A stretch of DNA of 64,000 bases from assembly GCA_910589155.1 (NCBI GenBank), contig CAJURY010000002.1:229354-293353 (forward strand). The letters are read 5' to 3'. Each line of letters opens with the position of its first letter. Position 1 is the first letter of the stretch. This stretch comes from an uncultured Oscillospiraceae bacterium (GTDB lineage Bacteria > Bacillota > Clostridia > Oscillospirales > Oscillospiraceae). The position numbers and the translations under genes are program-made. Below the pieces are notes generated by a model that searched no databases, was not told the DNA's origin, and was given only the letters and a program-made list of their open reading frames with translations. Below, in pieces: positions 7,370 to 15,868 of the stretch.

Positions 7370-9056
7370 TTAGGGCGTTGCTCTCACGGTCAGGCAATAA
7401 AGCATTGACGCACATTGCGCCCGCGTCATTGTATCATGAGGAGATAATTTGTTGTTGCTGCCCCAAATAATATATCGGCGAGTTGCCCAATCCATTGCGG
7501 GTATGCCATAACCTGTCACTTTTGAAGCATCCTGAAATGTTGTATATGCAGGTCCGTTTGTATTTGAAAAACTATAGTTCATAGAATTGGAAAAGCGATA
7601 TAAAAAGACAACTGCTTGCTCCCGCGTAATTGCGCCACCCAATGTAAGCGTCATGTTTGTCGTTCCGTATAAAAGATCGTTATAATACGCCCATACCGCA
7701 GCGTCATGAAAGCGCGTATTTTTATCAAAATCATCAAAGGTATCATACATTTTTTGTGCGTTGTATGCGCTGATATCCGGGCAGCCGGCAAATTGGTACA
7801 GCGCATTCACAAAAGCTCCTCTTGCCATATATTCATTGGGTAGAAAATTTTTAATTCCCCTATCCCAAACATCAATGATACCATATCGAATGCAGTAGGA
7901 AACCGGTTCATATGCCCAGTTGTCATTTGGAATATCTTCTATTGTGACCGTATTTAAGCTGTTATTCGTGATATAAAGTATTGAACCAAGCACTCCCCAG
8001 TTGTAACTCAAAACAACATTGGCATATCCAGACCAACCATAGTGTACTACTACATCATTGTCTGATGTATATCCGTAGGCCAATACTGCATGGGGTGCAG
8101 AATCATCACCACTTGGATAATTCAAATCGCCAAATACAACTACAGGCACCTGAGACTCCTTCAAAATCTTGATTATGCTGCTCGCAGTTGGAAGCGTAAG
8201 TGGCGGGTTGGTCTTGATTGTGAAAGAGGCCTTAATGTCTGAAGCGTAACTTAGTAATACATCCTTCATTGAAGCGCTTGCAAATGTTCCATCCGCAGAA
8301 CTATCATTCCCATAACCATATTCATATCGTAGTTTTCTGGTAAAATTACCATTACGGAATCGATTTCCCGCTTTTAAAAACGTAAATCTGTTAATATACT
8401 CTGTGTTATACCGCTTTGTCATCCAGAGAAGCAACATTCCCGAAGCAATATACCCACATACACCGCCAGCATAGTATCCGAAACTATCCGATGAGGATAA
8501 AGTGGATAAAAAGGACGAACCCGGTACATAAGTTTTTGTAACAGCCGCAGTACTATTGGACAAATCTGCTGTATCATTTAATGCAGCAGTGTAAAGGCAA
8601 TCATTCATTTTTTGATTTACTTCAGCAAATGTCTGCGCTTCATCTACTGAAATAGATTCACTTATGATTGTATGGACATATTCATCCCCATTAAAGTAGT
8701 AGTAATACGTTGCGCCGCCGTAAAACAAGTCGCTATCTAGCCCCAAATACGGAGAATCTGATTCAAGAGCATATTCTACTACTTCTTGTGTGTCTGCATG
8801 CGCAATCATGTATCCCGTCGGCGCATACTCTGTCAAAAAATACGCATTGCCAGCAAAATCGTGCAACAATTTTGTGTCCGCAATTTCCAGTTCAACACCT
8901 TCCCTTGCTTCTACGCTCCGCGAGAGCGCTTCGCAGATGGTTTGTATACCGGATAAGCCTTCCGTTTCCACCACATCGCTGCTTGCCAAGGTAGGAATTG
9001 CAAATAGCTGAAGAACCATCGTCAAAATAACAAGCATCGCCGTAATTTTTTTTCAT
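7370..9056 (-). CDS. Secreted C39-like cysteine peptidase-fold protein with SLH repeats; start frame broken
   Basis: About 560 residues. The region around residues 180-350 has the papain-like peptidase C39_2 pattern: Cys in GGVCGYIASG (about 194), His in APHAVLAYGY (about 316), then a WSGYANVVLSYNW segment. Three S-layer-homology-like repeats follow (about 365-555, with NDNWAYEPV and ITREQAVVFLYRF), implying cell-wall attachment. The ribosome binding site (AGGAGGG) fits ATG at 9056, but an A8 run (9046-9053) puts that ATG one base out of frame. With seven A the product would begin MKKITAMLVILTMVLQ, a clean signal peptide. As written, the first in-frame ATG is at 9037 and has no SD. The gene is clearly more AT-rich than its neighbours, suggesting transfer. 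Confidence 0.75.
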
Positions 9057-9165
9057 ATGTTTACCCTCCTCTTATCGCGTAAAATAGAATACTTCTAACA
9101 TTTTTTCAAGTTTTCATTTATCACCCCGCATACCATACTTTTATGATAGGTGCCACTATTTATAG

Positions 9166-9171
9166 TATAAT
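9166..9171 (+). promoter_or_regulatory. Candidate -10 element upstream of pepT
   Basis: TATAAT sits 54 bp before pepT. The region where a -35 is expected (around 9142-9148, TATGATA) is a poor match, so this is a weak call. Confidence 0.35.
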
Positions 9172-9224
9172 CATTTTGCATAATTTTGTCAATATATTTT
9201 TAAATTTTTAGGAGGTATTCACCA

Positions 9225-10436
9225 ATGACCGCAGCAGAAAGACTACTTCGCTACGTCGCCTTTGACACCCAATCCGACGAAGCTTCCGAAACCTGCCCTT
9301 CCACTCCCAAGCAACGGGTATTCGGCGCAGCTTTGGTAGAGGAAATGAAAGCCATGGGCATCCGGGACGCTTACATGGACGCGGACGGCTATATTTACGG
9401 CACTGTCCCCGGCGACCCCAGCCTTCCCACCATTGGACTCATCGCCCACATGGACACCTCCCCGGATTGCTCCGGGGCAAATATTCAGCCGCGCATCCTC
9501 GCCTATGACGGGGGCGACATCGTCTTAAACGGGGAGCTTGGCGTTATCATGACGGAAGCGGAGTTTCCCTCCCTCGCCCACAACCGGGGCAAGCATCTTA
9601 TCGTCACCGACGGAACCACCCTTCTGGGCGCGGACGACAAAGCCGGTATTGCGGAAATTCTCACCGCCGCTGAAATCCTGCTGCAAAGCGACGCCCCCCA
9701 CGCCACGCTGCGCATTGGCTTCACCCCCGATGAGGAAATCGGTCGCGGCGCAGATCGATTCAATCTCAAGGATTTTGGGGCGGACTGGGCCTACACCGCC
9801 GATGGCGGCACCCTGGGCGAACTGGAATACGAAAACTTCAACGCCGCTGCCGCCACCGTCCGCTTCCGGGGCGTGAGCATTCACCCCGGCTCCGCCAAAA
9901 ACAAGCTTTTAAACGCCCAGCTTGTAGCCATGGAATTTAACGGGATGCTGCCGGTGCACGAACGCCCGGAGGCCACCGAGGGCTACGAGGGCTTCGCCAT
10001 GCTTGCGGGGATGGAGGGTGAAATCGAAGCGGCTGTCTTGCACTATATCATCCGGGATCACGATATGGCAAAATTCACCGCCCGGAAGGAAAAATTTAAC
10101 CAGATCGCCCGGTTCCTCAATGAAAAATACGGCGAAGGCGCTGTCACTGTGGAGTTGAAAGACAGCTACTACAATATGAAGGAAAAGATCCTGCCTGTCA
10201 TGCACGTCATCGAGCAGGCGAAGGCCGCCATGGAAGCCGTGGGCATGAACCCTGTGACCGTGCCCATTCGCGGGGGCACAGACGGCGCGCGGCTGTCTTT
10301 TGAAGGGCTGCCCTGCCCCAATTTATGCACCGGCGGCGAAAACTACCATGGCCGACTGGAATATATCCCGGTGGAGGACATGGAACTTTGCACAAAAATG
10401 CTGGTATCCCTTTTGCAAAACGCAAAACGTCCGTAA
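9225..10436 (+). CDS. pepT: Peptidase T (tripeptide aminopeptidase)
   Basis: A cytosolic M20-family di-zinc peptidase that removes the N-terminal residue of tripeptides. The 403-residue protein carries the M20 metal-site motifs IAHMDTSPD, GADDKAG, TPDEEIGRG and ADGG, the dimerisation-domain segment FRGVSIHPGSAKNK, and the C-terminal RGGTDGARLS and TGGENYHG. AGGAGG lies 9 bp before ATG 9225. Length matches PepT (about 405-410). It is convergent with the vanW-family gene, with a MITE-like element in the gap. Confidence 0.96.
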   Translation: MTAAERLLRYVAFDTQSDEASETCPSTPKQRVFGAALVEEMKAMGIRDAYMDADGYIYGTVPGDPSLPTIGLIAHMDTSPDCSGANIQPRILAYDGGDIVLNGELGVIMTEAEFPSLAHNRGKHLIVTDGTTLLGADDKAGIAEILTAAEILLQSDAPHATLRIGFTPDEEIGRGADRFNLKDFGADWAYTADGGTLGELEYENFNAAAATVRFRGVSIHPGSAKNKLLNAQLVAMEFNGMLPVHERPEATEGYEGFAMLAGMEGEIEAAVLHYIIRDHDMAKFTARKEKFNQIARFLNEKYGEGAVTVELKDSYYNMKEKILPVMHVIEQAKAAMEAVGMNPVTVPIRGGTDGARLSFEGLPCPNLCTGGENYHGRLEYIPVEDMELCTKMLVSLLQNAKRP

Positions 10437-10442
10437 ATGGAA

Positions 10443-10694
10443 CGCCCTGCCTTGCGGCAGGGCGCGAGACTGTCGAAAAACCCTGCGGGCTTTTCCGACA
10501 AAAGGTTTACAGTCTGCTGCGCGCATAATTTGTCCGCTTTTGGCGGACAAATTCCACACTTGCAGCCTGAGAAGTATTTTCCGCCACGTACGCGCCGCGG
10601 CAGAAAATGATTTTGACTCTATTCGCGCCTGCGGGCGCGAACTCTGCGAGGCTTTTTTGACACGCTGACGCCCTGCCACAAATGTGGCAGGGCG
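10443..10694. mobile_element. MITE-like element 1 with repeated flanking hairpins
   Basis: The core 10466-10668 (about 203 bp) has imperfect terminal inverted repeats: GAGACTGTCGAAAAACC on the left, and on the right (read inverted) CAGCGTGTCAAAAAAGCC. It is flanked by two hairpins with identical 9-bp arms, CGCCCTGCC/GGCAGGGCG (10443-10464 and 10669-10694), though their loops differ. Inside are further palindromes such as TTTGTCCGC/GCGGACAAA. It encodes no protein. Element 2 (11919-12423) shares the ends and the hairpin-flank layout. The outer hairpins probably act as terminators for the converging pepT and vanW genes. Confidence 0.6.
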
Positions 10695-10699
10695 CTTTC

Positions 10700-11522
10700 T
10701 CATTTTTTCACAATTTCCAGATGGCTGGTATCGTAATACACCTGGGCATGGTTATCCCGAATGCACTGGGTAAATACGGTGTTCCCGGTCGCCACGTCCA
10801 CGCACCGGCGCATGGCCTGGCCTTCCCGGTAGACAACGCCATTTTCCTCTACAAACCGCTCGTTTTCGGCATGAATGTGGTATTTCATTGGCAGCGGCTT
10901 CGTCGAGCGCAGTTCCCCACGCAAATAAGTATCGTCCGTCCAGATGATAAGCTGAAAATCCCGCTCCGTGGCGTTCAAAAAGCGGTAATCCAGATAATTA
11001 TATACAATAGACGTGCCGGGTGCCAAAGGGAATCTGCCGCCCAAAATCCGGAAACAAGTCCATCTGGTCGTGATGGTGGTGCTCCGTGATGGTCAGGGGG
11101 CTGTGCAGCACCATCCAGTGAATCAGGTTGGTCATCTGGCACATACCGCCGCCAATGCCGCTTTTGGTTCTGCCCTTGGCAATGGTCAGTCCTTCCTGGT
11201 AGCCCTTTTTCGCGGAGGTTCGCCCCACCAGCTCCCAGAAGGAGAAGGTCTCGCCGGGATGAATGACAATACCGATAATTTTCGGCGCGGCAAGGCTGAG
11301 GTTCACCGCTTTATTCTCCTGCAAGCGCATATCCACATTGCCCAGCCTGCGCCGAATCAGGGAATTGTGCCGGTAAATCACAACAGGCAACTTTTCCTCC
11401 CGCCGGTTTTTTGCAAAGCGAACGTGTTCTTTGGCATTGCGCCACCGGCGAAGCAGACACATTTTCTCCACGGAAATGCGGTACGCCCACGGCCCAAGCT
11501 CACAAAATAGTTTCCTCTCCAT
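10700..11522 (-). pseudogene. VanW-family protein, interrupted by a frameshift
   Basis: VanW-like proteins occur in some vancomycin-resistance clusters and widely in Clostridia; their biochemical role is not established. The 5' part (ATG 11522, MERKLFCELGPW) has HPGETFSFWELVG and GGGMCQMTNLIHW. The 3' part resumes in another frame at about 11020 with GTSIVYNYLDYRFLN. Removing one G from the GGG at 11018-11020 would restore a continuous product of about 273 residues ending TSHLEIVKK. All the rest is intact, so this is either a recent mutation or a sequencing error. A weak GGGGGG ribosome binding site precedes ATG 11522. A ddl gene lies 5 kb away, but nothing shows a van cluster. Confidence 0.8.
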
Positions 11523-11617
11523 TTTTATCCCCCCATGCGCTTCTACTTGCAAAGCAACTATAGCGCAGGGAATCCTACCTTGTCAATCAGGGCTAAAATT
11601 TTAAGATATTAAGTTCC

Positions 11618-11776
11618 TTACTGAAAGCGGAAGCCCTCCAGCAGCAGAATGTGAATATTCGCCTGCCAGTTCTCCCTGGAATAGAAGGGCATGGGTTCAT
11701 AGCCTTCTACCGCGTGAAACGATACCACCTGCGTATCCCAGTTGACCCAGATTAAATAAGAATTTCCGTTTTCCAT
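11618..11776 (-). CDS. Small conserved-looking protein, 52 residues
   Basis: An open frame of 52 codons: ATG 11776 (MENGNSYLIWVNWDTQVVSF), stop at 11618-11620. A strong AGGAGGGG lies 7 bp upstream of the start, the best evidence that it is real. The product is soluble, aromatic-rich and near neutral (SRENWQANIHILLLEGFRFQ at the end). I do not recognise it. It lies upstream of vanW on the same strand, with about 95 bp between them, and the MITE-like element 2 lies upstream of it. Confidence 0.6.
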   Translation of the reverse strand: MENGNSYLIWVNWDTQVVSFHAVEGYEPMPFYSRENWQANIHILLLEGFRFQ

Positions 11777-11918
11777 GGTTTTACCCCTCCTAAAATTTTT
11801 CTTCTACTTATATAGACGAAATAGAGGGGCGTTTGGTTACTTGATTTTAAAAAATTTTTTGCACAAAAAAGCAGCCCTGAATTTAGGGAAACTGCACATA
11901 ACCCATTCGTATGCAAAA

Positions 11919-12423
11919 GCGCCGGCTTTGCAAAACGCAAAGCCGACACTTAGTCTGTCAAAAAACCTGAATATACATAGCAAAAATGAAGGATTGAAAA
12001 TTAAATCCTTCATTTTGCTTTTTGACTGTAGTTTGTTCTTTGCTTTTGTGCCATACCCTCCGGGGGGTGACTTTTCACCGGCGAAAAGTCACCAAAAGCC
12101 GCCGGGCTGCGGCCCGGAACCCGTAGGGGCTGGGCGGCGGTGCGTTTGAATCGCTTTGCAAAGCTGAAACTCGTTACGCGCCGTCTTACGCAAAGCATTT
12201 CGTTACCCACGGCGCGCCCGCGCGTCCCCCGAGCGACCGTTCCCTTGCAAAATCTGACAGCAGTTGCATTGAAATGACTGCCAGCAATGCCGCCTCGCAC
12301 TACCATGCAAAGATTACAAATTGTGCTTTTTGCAAGTTGCTACTATGGATTATGCATTTTTCATACAAAAATGTACTTTTTTGACAGTCTGAGCGCCGGC
12401 TTTGCAAAACGCAAAGCCGGCGC
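11919..12423. mobile_element. MITE-like element 2 with repeated flanking hairpins
   Basis: The core 11950-12392 (about 440 bp) has terminal inverted repeats TTAGTCTGTCAAAAAA on the left and TTTTTTGACAGTCTGA on the right. Each side is bounded by the same hairpin, GCGCCGGCTTTGC/GCAAAGCCGGCGC (11919-11949, two mismatches; 12393-12423, perfect). An inner hairpin ATGAAGGATT/AATCCTTCAT lies near the left end, and the centre is very GC-rich. No protein is encoded. The right hairpin directly follows the LTA-synthase-like gene and was probably its terminator. The whole 11777-12432 stretch holds nothing else I can identify. Confidence 0.6.
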
Positions 12424-12432
12424 TTTTTCAGT

Positions 12433-14490
12433 TTATTCTGTATCACCAAACAGGATTCGCCAATAATCGTAATCCAAAATTCTGGAAGAAATGGTAAACT
12501 TGTTGTACACCTGATTTTTCACTTCTTCCACATACGCGTCTGAAACCGGCTCCCCATCCATGCTTGTTACTTCCCCAGTGTTGGCATTGTAGAAGCACTT
12601 ATCTGTAATCCAGCTTCGATCCCGGAAAATTACCAGGGGCAGCGCATCGGAGAAAATATCTCTGCCCATATACAGTCTGGAGTCAAAGTCCAGCCCCATG
12701 AGGTTGGACACCGTAGACAGCATATCCAGATTGCAGCATGGCTCGTCTATGGTTTCCGGGGTCATGCCCTTTTTGTAAATGATGCAGGCGTTTTTGTACA
12801 CCTCAAAAGTGTTGTCCACATCGTGCCCCGCCAGCTCCTTTACCTGCTCCGCGCTCAGGGAATACGGATTGTGGTCAGCCACCATGACAATCAGGGTGTT
12901 TTCCGCAAGTCCTGCGTCCTCCAGCCGCAAAAGAAGCAATTCCATCGCCTTATCCAGCTCGATATTGGCGGCAAGATAAGCTCTGGCCACCTCGCTTTTG
13001 TCCAGATGCGCCACCAGTTCCCGATTCTTATAAGCAATAAAGCTGTCGTTAAAATTCCAGTCCGCATGACCACTCACCGTCAGGTAGTATACATAAAACG
13101 GCTGGTCGGCAAAGAACTCGCTGGTGGTTTTATCCACCATTTCCAAGTCGGACTCCGGCCAAGTGTCCTTCACATCCAAGCCATTGCCCAAGCCCTTGTA
13201 ATCAAAGCCAAGATTGGGGAAGGTCACATCCCGGTCATAATAGGTGTAGGTATGATTGTGATAGGCGCGGGCGGAGTAGCCCAGCTTCTTGAGCTGCTGA
13301 GACAGCACCAGGGGCATGGAGTTATTGGCGGTGCGGGTCATGCTCCAGACGCCTGCCTTGGGAATGGTGCCTGTGAGGTTCACATATTCGCCGTCCGTGG
13401 TGGAAACGTCCCAGCCCGGCGTATAAAAATTGGAGAAATAAATGCCCTCATGCTGCATTTTGTAAAGGGTGGGGGTCAGTTCCTTGTCAATTGCCAGATG
13501 GGAAAAGCTCTCCGCCGTAATAAAAATCAAATTGCAGTCTTGATAAGCGCCGGTTTTCTCATTTTTGGCGGATGGCGTCATGCTCTTGAAATACTGGTGC
13601 ATTTCCCGAATGGCTTCATCCTCTTCTTCCGCAATCAATCGGTCAAAGTCAATTTCCAGAATATTCAGGCCACCTGTGGGATCCGGCTGGGTAGGAGCAG
13701 TTGTTTCGCCGTCAGAAGGCTCCAGTGGATTAGTCGGTTGCGGTCTGGTATACACGTTGGTTTCCAAAGGCTGCAAGGCGCCTGTTTCCTTGATGTGGAA
13801 CAGATACCGGTGCAGATCCAGCCGGAAGCTGGCGCCCATACCAAACTCTCTGGTAGAAGCGATAATGTCAAAGGTATTGTGGTACAAATCATAAGGAGAC
13901 ATTTTTTCTCTTCCGAAAGCGGGCAAAATCAAAACCGCCAGAAAATGTACGCCAATGCCAACCGCCGCCAAAAACAGAGAAAATGTCAGCCGGCCTTTTT
14001 GACCGAAGCCCAGAAGCCGCCAGCCGAAAATGCACAAGAACAGAAACGGCAGCATCATCAATAACAGTCTGGGCAGCGCGGTGGTAATACCCCGCAAAAT
14101 CGTGGCTTTAAACTGCATAGCATCCGCAGCGCCTCCCAAAGAGCTTGCGATATAATAGCGCTGATAAAGAATATAATACACCTGCTGCGAGCCATAAAAG
14201 AAGAAAGCGGCGCCTGTGAAAATCAGAGCGAAAATAAATGCAGCCTTCCGCGGCAAAAGCAGCGTCACGGCATAGGCCAGAAACGCCGGTACCAGAGAAA
14301 ACAGCAAAAGCATAAAAAGTCCTCTGCCGCCAAATTGGGGCGCCGTATAGAAACGCAGAACCAATTCCGGCACAAGAATTGCCAAATAGTAAAACAGTAA
14401 AATCAAGCTGGTAAATTTTTGTGTTTTGCAAAGCCGGACGCGTTTTTCTCTGGCAGCGTCCTCTCCGCTGAATTTTCCTTTATAACCCAT
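12433..14490 (-). CDS. LTA synthase family sulfatase-fold membrane protein
   Basis: Family members transfer glycerol phosphate from phosphatidylglycerol to build lipoteichoic acid, or carry out related phospho-transfers, outside the membrane. The 685-residue protein has about five N-terminal membrane segments (roughly 25-200), a Pro/Thr-rich linker, and a sulfatase-type domain with FITAESFSHL, a candidate nucleophile Thr in TPGWDVSTTDGEY, SGHADW and VADHNPYSL. ATG 14490 (MGYKGKFSGED) is chosen for AAGGAGA 6 bp upstream; an in-frame ATG at 14508 lacks one. Whether it makes true LTA or a different polymer cannot be told. Confidence 0.88.
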   Translation of the reverse strand: MGYKGKFSGEDAAREKRVRLCKTQKFTSLILLFYYLAILVPELVLRFYTAPQFGGRGLFMLLLFSLVPAFLAYAVTLLLPRKAAFIFALIFTGAAFFFYGSQQVYYILYQRYYIASSLGGAADAMQFKATILRGITTALPRLLLMMLPFLFLCIFGWRLLGFGQKGRLTFSLFLAAVGIGVHFLAVLILPAFGREKMSPYDLYHNTFDIIASTREFGMGASFRLDLHRYLFHIKETGALQPLETNVYTRPQPTNPLEPSDGETTAPTQPDPTGGLNILEIDFDRLIAEEEDEAIREMHQYFKSMTPSAKNEKTGAYQDCNLIFITAESFSHLAIDKELTPTLYKMQHEGIYFSNFYTPGWDVSTTDGEYVNLTGTIPKAGVWSMTRTANNSMPLVLSQQLKKLGYSARAYHNHTYTYYDRDVTFPNLGFDYKGLGNGLDVKDTWPESDLEMVDKTTSEFFADQPFYVYYLTVSGHADWNFNDSFIAYKNRELVAHLDKSEVARAYLAANIELDKAMELLLLRLEDAGLAENTLIVMVADHNPYSLSAEQVKELAGHDVDNTFEVYKNACIIYKKGMTPETIDEPCCNLDMLSTVSNLMGLDFDSRLYMGRDIFSDALPLVIFRDRSWITDKCFYNANTGEVTSMDGEPVSDAYVEEVKNQVYNKFTISSRILDYDYWRILFGDTE

Positions 14491-14535
14491 GATTGTCTCC
14501 TTACGCATTTTGTAGAATTTTACAATGCGTGTTTT

Positions 14536-14564
14536 ATTATACCCCCATTTTCCGCTTTTTTCAA
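14536..14564 (-). promoter_or_regulatory. Sigma-A promoter of the LTA-synthase-like gene
   Basis: Minus strand: TTGAAA (14564-14559), 17-nt spacer, TATAAT (14541-14536), 46 bp before the start codon. Confidence 0.8.
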
Positions 14565-14588
14565 TCCCACTTAAAAAAACTTAAAAAA

Positions 14589-14625
14589 TACAAAAAACCG
14601 GCGCAAGTTTCTCTTGCGCCGGTTT
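14589..14625 (-). terminator. Intrinsic terminator after the solute-binding protein gene
   Basis: A 13-bp perfect stem, AAACCGGCGCAAG (14595-14607) with CTTGCGCCGGTTT (14613-14625), and a T-run on the minus strand. Confidence 0.9.
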
Positions 14626-14630
14626 ACACA

Positions 14631-15419
14631 CTATCCTGCGATCAGCGCGCCGGTAAGATGATACTTGTCCGCCAGAGCCGCGATTGTCCCATCTGCTTCC
14701 AGCTTCGCCAGCGCGTCGTTTATGCCGCTCAGCAATCCGCCGTCCGGGGAAACGCACACTACATAAGCCGCCTTGGGAAGCTGCACGTTATCGCACACGC
14801 CAAGCTGGGAATACGCGCCGCCCTCTCCCGTCTGCATTCCCGCAAACGACAGATCCAGAATCGCCGCGTCCGCCTTGCCTTCCGCAACCGCCGACAAAGC
14901 TTCTTCCCCAGAAGTCACCAAAATCCGCTGCGCCTCGGGAAGCTTCTCCAGCGCAAGCTGCTCTCCGGCTTCCCCGGAAATCACCGCCAAACGCATAGCT
15001 GCAAATTCTTCCAAATTGTTGTAGCTTTTCGCCTTGTCAGCCATTGTTACCAGGCATTGCTGGCGCATCAGATAGGGGGAACTGGCTGCAAGCTCACCAG
15101 CGGAAGCCTCCTCCGCCGTAATACCGCCCCACAGGCAGTCTGCCTGCCCATTTTGAAGCAAAGCCACTCCTTCTTCCAAAGTTGTCCGCTGGAAACGGAC
15201 TTCCACCCCCATTTGCTTTCCCACCGCTTTTGCAAGCTCCGCGTCAAAGCCGTCGGGATTCCCTGCCGCGTCCAGGGTACACATCACAGAATCCACCCGC
15301 ACGGCAACCGTCAAGCTTCCCGCCGCTTTTACCTGCTCCAAGGCGGGATCCTTCTTTTTGCATCCGACGCAAAGCGCCGTCAGCGATAAAATAAGCAAAC
15401 AGCATAGTAGTTTTTTCAT
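14631..15419 (-). CDS. Amino-acid ABC transporter solute-binding lipoprotein
   Basis: A family 3 extracellular solute-binding protein, 262 residues. The signal peptide ends in the lipobox CVGC (Cys 20), so the mature protein should be lipid-anchored. Family features include AGSLTVAVRVDSVMCTLD, the GFDAELAKAVGKQMGVEV segment and GGITAEEASAG. Closest known roles are polar amino acid uptake, but no permease or ATPase gene is adjacent, which leaves it an orphan binding protein here. It begins 14 bp after the DUF1934 gene and ends the ddl operon. Confidence 0.88.
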   Translation of the reverse strand: MKKLLCCLLILSLTALCVGCKKKDPALEQVKAAGSLTVAVRVDSVMCTLDAAGNPDGFDAELAKAVGKQMGVEVRFQRTTLEEGVALLQNGQADCLWGGITAEEASAGELAASSPYLMRQQCLVTMADKAKSYNNLEEFAAMRLAVISGEAGEQLALEKLPEAQRILVTSGEEALSAVAEGKADAAILDLSFAGMQTGEGGAYSQLGVCDNVQLPKAAYVVCVSPDGGLLSGINDALAKLEADGTIAALADKYHLTGALIAG

Positions 15420-15433
15420 GGTCTTGCTCCCGT

Positions 15434-15868
15434 TTATTTTTTGTCTCTGGGCTGCACCTCGATGCGGTACTCCACGGTGCCCATGGTATCATCTTCAATC
15501 CCGATGGAATAGAGCACCTGAATGCTGCCCCCGGCCTCAGTTAAGCTGCACCGGATTTTCTTGGCGCAGACAGAAACCCGCAGCGCGCCAAATTCCATTT
15601 GATACAAAGAATCGTGCTGCACGCCCTCTTCAAAAATCATGCTGGATTCCAGTGAACCGGAGCGGCTTAGCTCCACTCTGCCCGGTCGCACCCGGAAGGT
15701 CGTGGAAGTGCCGGTAAGTCCCGTCAGCTCGCTTTCCTCATAGGTCACAAGCCAGGTATCTTCCGCCACCGTCTCCAAAGTCCCCACGGTCATCAGCTCG
15801 ATCTTATCCGGTTCCTGTCCCTCATAACGCTGAATGCCGCAGATGGAAAGCATCACATCCTGTTTCAT
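15434..15868 (-). CDS. DUF1934 (YwiB-like) beta-barrel protein
   Basis: A 144-residue protein starting MKQDVMLSICGIQRYEGQEP. It has the DUF1934 layout of a lipocalin-like small barrel, with alternating strands and no signal peptide. In Bacillota this family often sits next to housekeeping genes such as argS; its function is unknown. The start overlaps the ddl stop by 4 bp (ATGA), so the two are translationally coupled. Confidence 0.82.
   Translation of the reverse strand: MKQDVMLSICGIQRYEGQEPDKIELMTVGTLETVAEDTWLVTYEESELTGLTGTSTTFRVRPGRVELSRSGSLESSMIFEEGVQHDSLYQMEFGALRVSVCAKKIRCSLTEAGGSIQVLYSIGIEDDTMGTVEYRIEVQPRDKK

Noticed and set aside
7981..9011. Plus-strand frames within the peptidase-like gene
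   Set aside because: No ribosome binding sites, and the minus-strand frame has clear domain motifs.
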